This document shows positions 42,721 through 52,691 of a DNA stretch of 64,000 bases, piece after piece. The notes beneath the pieces were generated by a model. It had not been told where the DNA came from. It worked only from the letters and a program-made list of their open reading frames with translations, and did no database searches. This DNA is from Oscillospiraceae bacterium. Its GTDB lineage: Bacteria; Bacillota; Clostridia; Oscillospirales; Oscillospiraceae. The first letter of the stretch is position 1; each line of letters begins with the position of its first letter. The stretch is from NCBI GenBank assembly GCA_015067785.1, contig SVLR01000006.1, positions 1 through 64,000 of the forward strand. Reading direction: 5' to 3'. The translations under genes were made by a program, and so were the position numbers.

Positions 42721-44778
42721 ATGTGTTATGCTTTGAAATACGGAATCTGGAATGTGGCGAAGATAGAGGCAGAAAATGTAAACACACTGGTGCGCGCCGG
42801 CTACGGTCCCTTGACAGCAATGGTGCTGTCTTCCCGGGGTGTTGCCGACGAAAAGCATGCGCGGCAGTATTTGGGCTGCGGTGATTTTTTGCCAGACCCC
42901 TTTCTGCTTACGGATATGGTGCCTGCGGTAGAGCGTCTTCGTGTTGCACTGCAAAAAAAACAACGGATCGCAGTCTTTGGCGACTATGATGTGGATGGCA
43001 TTACTGCCACCTGCCTGCTAACAGATTTTTTCCGGGAGCAAGGAGCGGATTGCGTACCCTATATCCCTGCCCGGTTGGAGGAGGGCTATGGCCTCAATGC
43101 CATTGCGATCCATCAGTTGGCGGAGCATGGCGTGGAGCTGATTGTGACAGTAGACTGCGGTATCACCGCTGTGGAGGAGGCGGCTCTCTGCAGAGAGAAG
43201 GGGATCGACCTGATCATCACCGACCACCACGAATGTAAAGAGATCCTGCCTGAGGCGGTGGCGGTCATCGACCCCCACCGCCCGGACGGCGGCTATCCCC
43301 ATAAAAACCTATCCGGTGTGGGCGTGGCCTTTAAGCTGGCGGCTGCCCTCTGCGGCAATCAACAGCAGGTGCTGCAGCGCTACGGTGACTTAGTCTGTCT
43401 GGGCACTGTGGCAGATGTGATGCTCCTGCAGGGCGAAAACCGTCGCTTTGTAACGGAGGGCCTTACACAAATGCAAACGTCCCCCCGCGTTGGTGTGGCT
43501 GCTCTGATGAAGGTCTGTAATTGCAACGGCAAGGACCTGAACGCTTCTTCTGTAGGTTATATATTGGCACCCCGCATCAATGCGGCTGGCCGGATGGGCC
43601 AGATCCATTTGGCGGTGGAGCTGTTCCTTACAAAGGATCCGTTGGAAGCCCGGTCTCTGGCGGAAAGTCTTTGCGAGCTGAACCGCCAGCGCCAAACGGT
43701 AGAGACGACCATTTATGAGCAGGCCATCGAAATGCTTCCGGAGGAAAAGCTGCCGGAGGCCATTGTGCTGGCTGACGATACCTGGCATCAGGGTGTGGTT
43801 GGCATCGTTGCCAGCCGGATCGCGGAGGAGTGCTGCTGTCCTGCGGTGCTCATCTGCCTGGACGGAGAGCACGGAAAAGCCAGCTCCCGAAGCTACGGCG
43901 GCTTTAATCTGTTTGCTGCCCTGAAGGAAAATGCCCGGCTTTTGGAAAGCTATGGCGGTCACGAGCTGGCAGCCGGCTTTACCATCCGCCGGGATCAGAT
44001 CGGTCCGTTCCGCGCCGCACTGTGTCAGGCGGCAGAAAAGTATTATGCGGAAATGGGGGAGGCTACGGCCCTGAGCTGCGACTGTGTGATCCCTCCGGAA
44101 ATTTTGACCATTCCCAATATTGATGATTTGCGGGCGCTGGAGCCCTGCGGTTCCGGCTGTCCCAGACCGCTGTTTGTGATGGAAGACTTAGAGGTGGAAC
44201 GTATTAGTCAGGTGGGCAGCGGGAAGCATATGCGTCTTCGTCTGCGCGGCGGCAGACACAGCTTCCAGGGGATTTATTTTTCTATGACCCCGGAGACGGC
44301 TTGTGTTTGTCCCGGGGATCGGGTGGATGTTGCTTTTACTGCCCAGATCAACGAATACCGGGGTGAGCGCTCTGTGCAGATGAATGTGGTGGATATCCGA
44401 CCCAGCTGCAAGGCGGAGTGCTGCCCGGATACTGCCCATTATCGGGCATTGTGTAACGGTACGCTTTGTGCTGAAGCTGCCCGACAGCTGCAGCCGGAGA
44501 GAGAGACCCAAGGTGTCATCTGGCGCTATCTTGCCGCCCAGGGGGGTGTAATCAAGGAAACCCCTATGAGCCTTTGCCGGAAAATCGTCCGTTGGTCCGG
44601 GAAGCCCCTGAGCCTTGCAAAGCTGCTGGTGACCTTGGATATTTTTGCAGATGTAGGCTTACTGACCCGAAAAAAGCAGCATAAGTACATCCTTCTCCGC
44701 GCCCGAACCGATGCGGAAAAGACAGATCTCAATTTAAGTCCCACGATGCAGCGTCTGCTGCGCGCGAAAGAGAGTTGA
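42721..44778 (+). CDS. recJ: Single-stranded-DNA exonuclease RecJ
   Basis: 685 aa, cytoplasmic 5'-3' ssDNA exonuclease used in repair and replication restart. The DHH phosphoesterase motifs are clear: VFGDYDVDGITATCLL (about residue 81), VTVDCG, IITDHHECKE, and in the DHHA1 part SRSYGGFNLF and GGHELAAGF. An OB-like tail follows. The start is uncertain: ATG at 42721 and TTG at 42733 both lie close to the promoter and lack a ribosome site. The stop overlaps the rel start (TTGA). The apt gene often found between recJ and rel in Firmicutes is absent. Confidence 0.94.
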   Translation: MCYALKYGIWNVAKIEAENVNTLVRAGYGPLTAMVLSSRGVADEKHARQYLGCGDFLPDPFLLTDMVPAVERLRVALQKKQRIAVFGDYDVDGITATCLLTDFFREQGADCVPYIPARLEEGYGLNAIAIHQLAEHGVELIVTVDCGITAVEEAALCREKGIDLIITDHHECKEILPEAVAVIDPHRPDGGYPHKNLSGVGVAFKLAAALCGNQQQVLQRYGDLVCLGTVADVMLLQGENRRFVTEGLTQMQTSPRVGVAALMKVCNCNGKDLNASSVGYILAPRINAAGRMGQIHLAVELFLTKDPLEARSLAESLCELNRQRQTVETTIYEQAIEMLPEEKLPEAIVLADDTWHQGVVGIVASRIAEECCCPAVLICLDGEHGKASSRSYGGFNLFAALKENARLLESYGGHELAAGFTIRRDQIGPFRAALCQAAEKYYAEMGEATALSCDCVIPPEILTIPNIDDLRALEPCGSGCPRPLFVMEDLEVERISQVGSGKHMRLRLRGGRHSFQGIYFSMTPETACVCPGDRVDVAFTAQINEYRGERSVQMNVVDIRPSCKAECCPDTAHYRALCNGTLCAEAARQLQPERETQGVIWRYLAAQGGVIKETPMSLCRKIVRWSGKPLSLAKLLVTLDIFADVGLLTRKKQHKYILLRARTDAEKTDLNLSPTMQRLLRAKES

Positions 44779-46964
44779 AACATACCGTGGAAACCTTTGA
44801 AAATCATTATGCGTCTCTTTGCTCTGCCATTTCCCGGCATATGCCGGCGGCGGATATGGACCGCATTGACCGGGCGGTGGAATATGCCCGCGAAAAGCAT
44901 AAAGACCAAAAGCGTAAGGATGGCTCTCCTTATGTGATCCACCCTCTGGCCGTTGCGGAGATCGTGGCGGAGCTGGGGCTGGATGAGGAAGCAATTTTGG
45001 GCGCCCTGCTTCACGATTGCATTGAGGATACAGATGCATCCTTTGACGAGATCGCGAAGCTCTTTGGCCGTACCTGCGCAGAGCTGGTGGAGGGTGTTAC
45101 CAAGCTGACCCGCGCCAATTTTACCAGCAGCGAGCAGGAACAGATGGAGAATCTGCGCAAGATGTTTATGGCAATGTCCAAGGACATCCGGGTGGTGCTG
45201 ATCAAAATCTCTGACCGGCTCCACAATATGCGTACGATGCAGTATCAGACCCCGGCAAAGCAGCTTATTAAATGCCGGGAAACCATGGACATTTACGCAC
45301 CTCTTGCGTACCGTCTTGGTATGCAGAAGATCAAATGGGAGCTGGAGGACATTGCCCTTCGGTATATTGATCCCACTGCTTATCAGGAAATTATGGACCA
45401 TTTGCGCGCCCATAAGGAAAAAGATGAAGCTTTTATGCGGGCTATTCAGGAGAAGATCCGGCTCCGTCTTGCGGAGGTGGGGATCCATAACTCTACCTAT
45501 GGTCGTATTAAGCATGTATACTCCATCTACCGGAAGATGAACGCCCAGGATAAGACCATAGACGAGCTGTATGATATCTATGCCTTCCGTGTGGTGGTGG
45601 ACTCCATTCCGGACTGCTATAATGTACTGGGTCATATCCACGACCTTTTCAACCTGGTGCCCGGTCGTTTTAAGGACTATATTTCTACACCCAAGCCTAA
45701 TATGTACCAAAGTCTGCACACCACCGTTATCGGTGTGCAGGGCATTCCCTTTGAGGTACAGATCCGTACCTGGGAAATGCACGAGACAGCGGAGTACGGT
45801 GTTGCTGCCCACTGGAAATATAAGCAGGGCGGGGGAGACGAAAAGGACTTCGAGTGGATCCGGAGACTCTTGGAGAGTCAGCAGGATACGGATGCGGAGG
45901 ACTATGTCAATTCCTTCAAGATCGATATGTTTGACGACGAGGTCTTTGTCTTTACCCCAAAGGGCAAGATCGTATCTCTGCCTGCCGGCTCTACGCCTAT
46001 TGACTTTGCCTACTTTATCCACTCCGGCGTGGGTAATTCTATGGTAGGTGCAAAGGTCAATAACCGTATCTGCAACATCGATACACCGCTGAAAAACGGC
46101 GATATCGTGGAGATCATCACCTCCAAAACCGCCAAGGGTCCCAGCCGTGACTGGCTGAATATCTGCCAGTCCAATCAGGCGCGGACCAAGATCAAGCAGT
46201 GGTTTAAGAAAGAAAAGCGGGAGGAAAATATCGCCCACGGACGCAGCAGCTTTGAAGGAGAAATGCGCCGTCTGCTGCTGCCCCTTTCCGCCCTCAATGA
46301 TCCAGACCTGGCGCCCCAGCTGCTGAAAAAGCTGGCATTTGATTCTTGGGACGATATGTATGCCGCTATCGGCTACGGCGGACTGACTGCCACCAAGGCA
46401 GTTGGTCGTATTCGCGATGATATCAATAAGGCCTCTAAGCCCCAGCCGGAGCGTACAGGCCCGCTGCGGATCACACCTGAGAGCGAAAACGCCAAGCACA
46501 GCCGTCACAGCGCAAACGGCGTTATTGTGGAGGATATCGATTCCTGTATGATCAAGTTCTCCAAATGCTGTACCCCGGTACCGGGAGATGCCATTATCGG
46601 CTTTATTACCCGTGGCTTTGGTGTGTCTGTCCACCGGGCAGACTGCCCCAATACGGCCAATCGGGACAACCCGGAAATCGCTGCCCGCTGGGTCCGTGTC
46701 CGTTGGGCAAATCAGGAGGAGCAGCCTTTTGATACCACCCTGGAGCTGGACTGTATCACAAGAGACGGTCTTCTTTTGGATGTGGCGACTACAATGACTA
46801 CCGCCCGTGTCCGTGTCAAGGAGCTAAACGGCAAGGACTTGCCCGGTGGGCACAGTGTGTTTACTGTCCGTTTTGAGGTCAAGAATGTGACAGAGCTGGA
46901 AGCCATCCGCAATAAGCTGCTGAATATCCCGGATGTGGTTGGCGCCCGTCGGGGTCAGAATTGA
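44775..46964 (+). CDS. rel: Bifunctional (p)ppGpp synthetase/hydrolase (RelA/SpoT type)
   Basis: 729 aa, the normal length of the long RSH enzyme. N-terminal hydrolase HD domain (PYVIHPLAVAEIVAELG and ALLHDCIEDT), synthetase domain (FRVVVDSIPDCYNVLGHIHD and DYISTPKPNMYQSLHTTV), TGS domain (FTPKGKIVSLPAGSTPIDFA), zinc-finger/RIS region (KFSKCCTPVPGDAI and GVSVHRADCPN) and a C-terminal ACT domain. It makes and degrades the alarmone (p)ppGpp in the stringent response. The start is TTG at 44775, overlapping the recJ stop; dtd follows within 11 nt. Confidence 0.96.
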   Translation: MKHTVETFENHYASLCSAISRHMPAADMDRIDRAVEYAREKHKDQKRKDGSPYVIHPLAVAEIVAELGLDEEAILGALLHDCIEDTDASFDEIAKLFGRTCAELVEGVTKLTRANFTSSEQEQMENLRKMFMAMSKDIRVVLIKISDRLHNMRTMQYQTPAKQLIKCRETMDIYAPLAYRLGMQKIKWELEDIALRYIDPTAYQEIMDHLRAHKEKDEAFMRAIQEKIRLRLAEVGIHNSTYGRIKHVYSIYRKMNAQDKTIDELYDIYAFRVVVDSIPDCYNVLGHIHDLFNLVPGRFKDYISTPKPNMYQSLHTTVIGVQGIPFEVQIRTWEMHETAEYGVAAHWKYKQGGGDEKDFEWIRRLLESQQDTDAEDYVNSFKIDMFDDEVFVFTPKGKIVSLPAGSTPIDFAYFIHSGVGNSMVGAKVNNRICNIDTPLKNGDIVEIITSKTAKGPSRDWLNICQSNQARTKIKQWFKKEKREENIAHGRSSFEGEMRRLLLPLSALNDPDLAPQLLKKLAFDSWDDMYAAIGYGGLTATKAVGRIRDDINKASKPQPERTGPLRITPESENAKHSRHSANGVIVEDIDSCMIKFSKCCTPVPGDAIIGFITRGFGVSVHRADCPNTANRDNPEIAARWVRVRWANQEEQPFDTTLELDCITRDGLLLDVATTMTTARVRVKELNGKDLPGGHSVFTVRFEVKNVTELEAIRNKLLNIPDVVGARRGQN

Positions 46965-46974
46965 GAGGTATACA

Positions 46975-47442
46975 ATGCGTGCTATACTGACAAGAGTAAG
47001 CTCCGCCTCCGTCACTATTGACGGAAGCGTGGTAGGCGAAATCGGCAAGGGCTTTCTCATTCTTTTGGGTGTTGGCCCTGAGGATAACGAGGTAAAATGC
47101 CGGTATTTGGCAGAAAAAGCCTTGTCTCTTCGGATTTTTGAGGATGAAAACGGGAAGATGAATTTGGGCCTTTCCGATGTGGGCGGTCAGGTGCTGGTGG
47201 TCAGCCAGTTTACCCTCTACGGCAATTGCCGCAAGGGTCGCCGCCCCAGCTTTACGGAGGCTGCAGGACCGGAATTGGGAAATCGTCTGTATGAAAAATT
47301 CCTCTCCGACTGTGCCGACTTGGGTTATGAACCCCAGCACGGCGTCTTTGGTGCGGATATGAAAGTCGCCTCCGTCAACGATGGCCCGGTGACCTTGATT
47401 TTGGATACAGATGTACTGTTAGATACACCACGCAGGAAGTGA
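46975..47442 (+). CDS. dtd: D-aminoacyl-tRNA deacylase
   Basis: 155 aa. Removes D-amino acids wrongly attached to tRNA. The invariant SQFTLYGNCRKGRRPSF (first active-site loop) and NDGPVT (second loop) are present, with MRAILTRVSSASVTIDG at the start. Its position after rel is the usual one in Firmicutes. The ATG at 46975 follows the rel stop by 10 nt, with a GAGGT site. Confidence 0.95.
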   Translation: MRAILTRVSSASVTIDGSVVGEIGKGFLILLGVGPEDNEVKCRYLAEKALSLRIFEDENGKMNLGLSDVGGQVLVVSQFTLYGNCRKGRRPSFTEAAGPELGNRLYEKFLSDCADLGYEPQHGVFGADMKVASVNDGPVTLILDTDVLLDTPRRK

Positions 47443-47446
47443 TCGT

Positions 47447-48043
47447 ATGGAAATGCTTGTAATACCGGTAGGGTCTTACCAGACCAACTGCTATATGCTT
47501 TGGCAGGCGGGGAGAGAGGACTGTGTTCTCATCGACCCCGGCTCTGCCCATAAGGAAATACTGGAAATGACAGAAAAGCAGGGGAAGAATGTCTCTGCGA
47601 TCCTACTGACCCACGGGCATTTTGACCATGTGGGCGCTGTGCGGAAAATCGCAGAGAAAACCGGCTGTCCCGTCTATCTTCATCCGGCAGAAAAGAAGCT
47701 GCCTGTTTTTATGACTGCCGGACCGCTGTACAGCACCGACGGCTATGCAGAAAGTATCTGCGTTGCCGGACTTACTTTCCGGGTCATTCCTACCCCGGGA
47801 CACACCCCCGGCTCCGTGTGCCTTATTTGCGAGGGTATGCTCTTTTCCGGTGACACACTTTTTGCGGGGAGCTGCGGCAGAACGGATTTCCCCGGCAGCG
47901 ACCCAAAGGAAATGGCGGCATCCCTGAAAAGGCTCAGGGAGCTTCCCGGTGACTACCAGGTCTTTCCCGGTCACGGAGAGGATACCACCCTTTCCTTTGA
48001 GAGAGAAAATAACCCCTATATGCGGGGATTGCCACAGCATTAA
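47447..48043 (+). CDS. MBL-fold hydrolase (glyoxalase II/YcbL-like)
   Basis: 198 aa. Metallo-beta-lactamase fold with the metal motif LTHGHFDHVGAV (HxHxDH), then PGHTPGSVCL, FSGDTLFAGSCGRTDFPG and FPGHGEDTT. Matches the single-domain YcbL-type thioester hydrolases; the real substrate is unknown. Start 4 nt after dtd, one transcript with rel and dtd. The repeat element at 48046 begins 3 nt after its stop. Confidence 0.9.
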   Translation: MEMLVIPVGSYQTNCYMLWQAGREDCVLIDPGSAHKEILEMTEKQGKNVSAILLTHGHFDHVGAVRKIAEKTGCPVYLHPAEKKLPVFMTAGPLYSTDGYAESICVAGLTFRVIPTPGHTPGSVCLICEGMLFSGDTLFAGSCGRTDFPGSDPKEMAASLKRLRELPGDYQVFPGHGEDTTLSFERENNPYMRGLPQH

Positions 48044-48045
48044 TT

Positions 48046-48146
48046 GTCATTGCGAACCAGTGACAGAGGTCACTGGTGTGGCAATCTTAAAATGTAAGCC
48101 TGTTCTATAGATTCCCACGCCAGTTTGCGAACTGGCTCGGAATGAC
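48046..48146. repeat. Dispersed palindromic repeat, full copy B
   Basis: 101-bp copy of the same element as 15664-15761: starts GTCATTGCGAACCAGTGAC and ends GGCTCGGAATGAC, with nested hairpins. The middle spacer differs, while the ends are nearly identical. It lies between the MBL gene and hemZ, ending 20 nt before the hemZ start. Confidence 0.87.
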
Positions 48147-48166
48147 ATTGCAGATGTGAGGAAATT

Positions 48167-49597
48167 ATGAAATTAGAGCTGATTGGCCATACAGAGGAAT
48201 ATGCAGTTTCTCAGCTGCAAATGGCGCTGTTTCCCAGTGTGACGGAGGGAAACGCTGTCTCCCGTCTGCATAGGGGGGAGAAATGGCTGACGGCTGTGAC
48301 AGAGATCTGCATCGGGGAGAAAAAGACCCGGGCAGTGAAGAAGCTGCGGACAGAAATGGAAGATGTCCGTATGCGCCGCCGGGTACTCCAGCAAAGCTTT
48401 TATGCTGCGGCACTGCCTCATTTGCCGGATGCACCTGCCTGGGGCGCACTTTCCGGTGTTCGCCCCACGAAGATCACTACAAAGCACCTGCTGGAGGGCG
48501 GCACACCCAAAAGCGCAGACCGCCTTCTGCGAGACACCTACTATGTAAGCTATGTTCGGCGGAAGCTGGCGCTTGATTGCTCCCTTTCCACGGTAGCAGC
48601 TGTGGAAAAGATGGGAGATAAGGATGTGTCCCTTTATGTGGGCATCCCGTTTTGCCCCACAAGATGCACCTATTGCAGTTTTGTCAGCCGTACAGTAGGA
48701 AAAAGTAAGTCTCTTTTAGATACCTATCTGGAGGCACTGCTGACGGAGCTTACCCACACGGGAAGGCTGCTTGCGGATTCGGGTCATACCGTTCGCACCG
48801 TCTATATCGGCGGTGGTACGCCCACTACGCTGTCGGCTGCTCAAATGGAGCGATTGCTGCGGGGAATTTCCGACAATTTGGACCTGCGCCGGTGCATAGA
48901 ATTTACGGTAGAGGGCGGACGACCGGACACCTTGGACGAGGAAAAGCTTCGCACGATCTACCGCTGCGGCGCAGACCGCATCAGCATCAATCCCCAGACT
49001 ATGGAGGATCACGTCCTTCGCGCCTGCGGCAGACCTCATACGGCCGCTGATGTGGAAAAGGCGTACCGTATGGCGGTGGATGCGGGTTTTACGGCCATCA
49101 ATATGGATCTGATTGCAGGACTTCCGGAGGATAGCTACGATGGCTTCTGCCGTTCCCTTGACCGGGTGGCGGCATTAAGTCCTGCCAATATTACAGTCCA
49201 TACCTTAGCGCTGAAAAAGGGCGCAGATCTCTTTGAAAAGCGGGTGGCGCTTCCCAATTACGAGACGGTCTCCCAAATGGTTACCTATGCAGGTCAGACC
49301 CTTTCCGGTCTTTCCTATAAGCCCTACTATCTCTACCGGCAGAAATATATGTCCGGCAGCTTTGAAAATGTAGGCTGGAGTAAAAATGGACAGGACTGCC
49401 TGTATAATATCTATATGATGGAAGAATTGCACCCCATCCTCTCCTTGGGTGGCGGTGGTATGAATAAGGTGAATTTGCCGGGCGGCGCCCTGCAGCGCTT
49501 TCATAACCCCAAATTCCCGGAGCAGTATATCGAACAGTTAGACGATGTACTTCGACAAAAGGAAGAACTGTTTGCCTTGATGAAAGGAAGTGTTTGA
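48167..49597 (+). CDS. hemZ: HemZ-type radical SAM protein (coproporphyrinogen dehydrogenase-like)
   Basis: 476 aa. Radical SAM domain in the middle with YVGIPFCPTRCTYCSFVS (CxxxCxxC, about residues 162-180) and YIGGGTPTTLSAAQM, then GADRISINPQTM and INMDLIAGLPEDS as in HemN relatives. An extra N-terminal domain of about 150 residues distinguishes HemZ from HemN. It oxidises coproporphyrinogen III in anaerobic haem synthesis in Bacillus, but in heme-poor Clostridia its role is unsure. The next gene starts with GTG directly after the TGA. Confidence 0.9.
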   Translation: MKLELIGHTEEYAVSQLQMALFPSVTEGNAVSRLHRGEKWLTAVTEICIGEKKTRAVKKLRTEMEDVRMRRRVLQQSFYAAALPHLPDAPAWGALSGVRPTKITTKHLLEGGTPKSADRLLRDTYYVSYVRRKLALDCSLSTVAAVEKMGDKDVSLYVGIPFCPTRCTYCSFVSRTVGKSKSLLDTYLEALLTELTHTGRLLADSGHTVRTVYIGGGTPTTLSAAQMERLLRGISDNLDLRRCIEFTVEGGRPDTLDEEKLRTIYRCGADRISINPQTMEDHVLRACGRPHTAADVEKAYRMAVDAGFTAINMDLIAGLPEDSYDGFCRSLDRVAALSPANITVHTLALKKGADLFEKRVALPNYETVSQMVTYAGQTLSGLSYKPYYLYRQKYMSGSFENVGWSKNGQDCLYNIYMMEELHPILSLGGGGMNKVNLPGGALQRFHNPKFPEQYIEQLDDVLRQKEELFALMKGSV

Positions 49598-50914
49598 GTG
49601 GATACGCTGATCTCCAATGTAACGGTCGTGACAATGAACGAAAAGATGGAGGTGCTCTTTGGCAGCTTCATCGGCATTGCTCACGGTAGAATCACCTACA
49701 TAGGCGCATCTGCCCCGGAGGAGACTCCGGAGAAGATTATTGACGGCACCGGTATGGTAGCCACCCCCGGACTTGTAAACGCCCATACCCATTTGGCGAC
49801 CACCGCCCTGCGAAGCTATCTGGACGATGCAGACAATCGGGAGATGCTGACCCAGCTGCTCCAAAAGGAAGCCAAGATGGACAGCAGGGCAGCAAAGGCA
49901 TCCGCGCTGCTGGGCATTGCGGAGTGTTTGCGCTTTGGCGTCACCTCTGTATCTGACCTTTATTATTTCCCGAATGCAACTGCGGAGGCGGCCGCGGAAG
50001 CGGGTATTAAGGCGAATGTTGCGCTTTCTGCTAACCGCTTTATCGATGAAAACGAAGAATTTGACTTTGAAACTGACGAGCAATGTCAGGAAATCTGCCG
50101 GGTAGTAGAAAACTGGCACGGCTACGACGACGGTAGAATCATGGTGGACTGCGGCATCCACAGCGAATATACAAGCAATTATAAGCTGTGGGAGGCGCTG
50201 GGCGCCTATGCGCTGGATACGGGACTGCGGATGCAGCTTCACCTTGCTGAAACCGAGGAGGAAGGGGAATCCTGCTTAGAGCGCACCGGCCTTTCACAGG
50301 CAGAGCTTTTGTCTGCGCACCGGCTATTTACCGTTCCTGCAACAGCAGCCGGCTGCGTGGCGATGAGTGAAGCAGACCGAAAGCTTTTGGGCAAAAAGGG
50401 TGTTTCCGCTGTGGCAACCCCCGTTGCGCACGGCAAAATGGGTCAGAAAACCACACCCATTGCCGACTGTGTCAAGGCGGGAATGAATGTGGCGCTGGGT
50501 ACAGGCGGCGCGGTGGAGTGCGGTAATTTAGATATGTTCGAAGTGATGCGGCAGACCGCAATGGCTGCCCGGGTTGCCGGGGGAGATGCTTCCGTAATGC
50601 CGGCTCCTGCGGTGCTGATGATGGCAACGGTCTGCGGCGCAAGAGCGCAAGGCCGGGCTGAAAACACCGGTATGCTGAAGGAGGGAATGGATGCGGACAT
50701 CGTGCTCGTAGATTACTCCGCGCCCCACCTGATGCCTTGCCACAATGTGCTTTCTTCCCTTGTCTTTTCCGCCAAGGGCGGCGATGTGGCGCTGACGATG
50801 GTAAGAGGGAAAGTCCTTTATCAGAACGGTCAATTCCCAACTATTGACCTTCCCGGCGTTGTGCAGACCCTCACCGAGTACGCCATTCCCACACTATTCC
50901 GGGAATCGGAATAA
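49598..50914 (+). CDS. Amidohydrolase (S-adenosylhomocysteine/5'-methylthioadenosine deaminase-like)
   Basis: 438 aa amidohydrolase of the MtaD/TRZ-ATZ group. Metal ligands are seen in VNAHTHLATTALRSY and LHLAETEEEG, and a MDADIVLVDYSAPHLMP-type C-terminal stretch is typical. Members deaminate SAH, MTA or guanine-like rings. Start is GTG at 49598, contacting the hemZ stop. It lies with hemZ and spoVB in a common Clostridia neighbourhood. Confidence 0.85.
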   Translation: MDTLISNVTVVTMNEKMEVLFGSFIGIAHGRITYIGASAPEETPEKIIDGTGMVATPGLVNAHTHLATTALRSYLDDADNREMLTQLLQKEAKMDSRAAKASALLGIAECLRFGVTSVSDLYYFPNATAEAAAEAGIKANVALSANRFIDENEEFDFETDEQCQEICRVVENWHGYDDGRIMVDCGIHSEYTSNYKLWEALGAYALDTGLRMQLHLAETEEEGESCLERTGLSQAELLSAHRLFTVPATAAGCVAMSEADRKLLGKKGVSAVATPVAHGKMGQKTTPIADCVKAGMNVALGTGGAVECGNLDMFEVMRQTAMAARVAGGDASVMPAPAVLMMATVCGARAQGRAENTGMLKEGMDADIVLVDYSAPHLMPCHNVLSSLVFSAKGGDVALTMVRGKVLYQNGQFPTIDLPGVVQTLTEYAIPTLFRESE

Positions 50915-50926
50915 AGGGGGACAAAA

Positions 50927-52612
50927 ATGGAAAAGAATAACAATAAGCAAAGCTTCCTCCACGGCGCGGCGCTACTTGCCATTGCGGTGGCGGTGGTAAA
51001 GGTCATCGGCGCGCTGTATAAGATCCCCTTAAAGGGCATTATCGGCGATCAGGGCTACGGCTACTTTACTACAGCCTACGATATTTACTCCGTGCTACTG
51101 ATGATCTCCACGGCAGGTCTGCCCATTGCCACCAGCCGGCTTATCAGCGAGGCAAATTCCTTGGGACACTACAATCAGGTCCGCAAGATCTATCAAGTTT
51201 CCCGGACAGTGTTTTTGTGCCTCGGTATTTTCAGTACCTTAGTTATGGTGCTGGGCTGCCATTGGCTGGCAAATGTGATGGAGCAGCCGGATGCCTGGGC
51301 GGCAATTCTCTGCCTTGCGCCCTGCGCGCTGTTTATGGGCATTATGTCTCCCAGCCGGGGCTTTTTCCAGGGACAGGGCAATATGCGTCCTACCTCCCGC
51401 TCCCAGATGCTGGAGGCAGTTGTCAAGCTGATCGTGGGCTTGGCACTGGCGTTTTGTATTATGCAGATCACCGCGAAGGTCCACCTTGCGGCAGCCGGCG
51501 CCATCTTGGGCGTGACGGTCAGCTGCGCGGTATCGGCGGCCTATCTTGTCACTAAGCTCCAAAAGGCATATAAAGTGCTGCCTGAGAGCGGCGAAACACC
51601 CAAAAGCTTCGGCAGGACTGCGAAGGAACTCCTGAAAGTTGCTGTTCCCATCACCATCGGATCTGCAGGCTTGCAGCTGCTGACGGTGGTGGAGACGGGA
51701 CTGTATATGGACCGGATCGTGGATTTGCTGGATACCAATCGCTATACGGGTCCGCTGATCGATCTGCTGCGCCAGCAGGTGACGGAGGCAACGCCTAATT
51801 TGACCGCTCAACAGATCAGCTCCCAGGTGGCAGTCAACTTAAAGGGCATCTATAATTTCGCCCAGACCATTTTCAATATGCCCTGCGCCTTCATTATCCC
51901 CATCGGTACCAGCGTGATCCCGGCCATTACGGAGTATCTGACCCTTCGTCAGGATGGGCAGGTAAGAGCCACCGAAGAATCCGCTGCCCGGATCACGGGA
52001 CTGATCTCTATGCCCTGCGCGGCAGGTCTTGTGATCCTTGCGGAGCCGGTGATGGCGCTGCTCGGCGGCTACACGGGACTGAAGCTGACCCTTGCCGGTC
52101 AGCTGATGGGACTTCTGGGGCTTTGTATTTTTGCCTATACCGTGATCCAGTACACCAATGCGGTGCTCCAGTCCCACGGCTATGCCCATGTGCCGGTGGT
52201 CAATATGCTGCTGTGCGGCATTGTGAAGCTGATCGCCGTATGGTTCCTTGCGGGAAACCCCAATATCGGCATTTTGGGCGTTCCCATCGGTACGGTCCTT
52301 TGCTATACCTCCATCGCTCTTATGAACCTGGTATCCATCCGTCGGTGTGTGCCGCAAAAGCCGAAGCTGCTGCAAAACCTGCTGCGACCCTTCCTGCCCA
52401 CGGCTGCAATGGGCGTGGCGGTCTATGGCGCGCTGTGGCTGCTGCGGGATGCTTTGCACATCACAAGTCGTGTTATCCTCTGCGGCGGACCGGTCTGCGT
52501 AGGTGTGGCTGTGTATCTGGTAATGGTAATTCTAACCCGTACAATTACAAAAGAAGACTGCGCGCTCCTGCCAAAAGGGGATAAAATTGCCAAAATCCTT
52601 CGGTTAAATTAA
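50927..52612 (+). CDS. spoVB: Stage V sporulation protein B-like MATE/MVF flippase
   Basis: 561 aa with about 14 hydrophobic helices of the polysaccharide flippase (MVF) family. The GALYKIPLKGIIGDQGYGYFT start and MGIMSPSRGFFQGQGNM loop are SpoVB/YabM-like. SpoVB flips lipid-linked peptidoglycan precursors for spore cortex; several paralogs can act in vegetative cells, so the exact role is inference. 12 nt after the amidohydrolase. Confidence 0.9.
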   Translation: MEKNNNKQSFLHGAALLAIAVAVVKVIGALYKIPLKGIIGDQGYGYFTTAYDIYSVLLMISTAGLPIATSRLISEANSLGHYNQVRKIYQVSRTVFLCLGIFSTLVMVLGCHWLANVMEQPDAWAAILCLAPCALFMGIMSPSRGFFQGQGNMRPTSRSQMLEAVVKLIVGLALAFCIMQITAKVHLAAAGAILGVTVSCAVSAAYLVTKLQKAYKVLPESGETPKSFGRTAKELLKVAVPITIGSAGLQLLTVVETGLYMDRIVDLLDTNRYTGPLIDLLRQQVTEATPNLTAQQISSQVAVNLKGIYNFAQTIFNMPCAFIIPIGTSVIPAITEYLTLRQDGQVRATEESAARITGLISMPCAAGLVILAEPVMALLGGYTGLKLTLAGQLMGLLGLCIFAYTVIQYTNAVLQSHGYAHVPVVNMLLCGIVKLIAVWFLAGNPNIGILGVPIGTVLCYTSIALMNLVSIRRCVPQKPKLLQNLLRPFLPTAAMGVAVYGALWLLRDALHITSRVILCGGPVCVGVAVYLVMVILTRTITKEDCALLPKGDKIAKILRLN

Positions 52613-52620
52613 AAAAACCC

Positions 52621-52649
52621 TTGCATTTTAGACAAAAATGTGGTAATTT
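52621..52649 (+). promoter_or_regulatory. Promoter of the HU-S4 pair
   Basis: -35 TTGCAT (52621-52626), 17-nt spacer, -10 TAATTT (52644-52649). Confidence 0.55.
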
Positions 52650-52691
52650 GGTGATAGCAACTCACCAAAAATAAAAGAGAGGTATTTTACT

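Noticed and set aside
44526-46634. 702-codon minus-strand frame opposite rel and recJ
   Set aside because: It is antisense to two highly conserved genes and shows no recognisable domain; codon bias of the plus strand explains the open frame.
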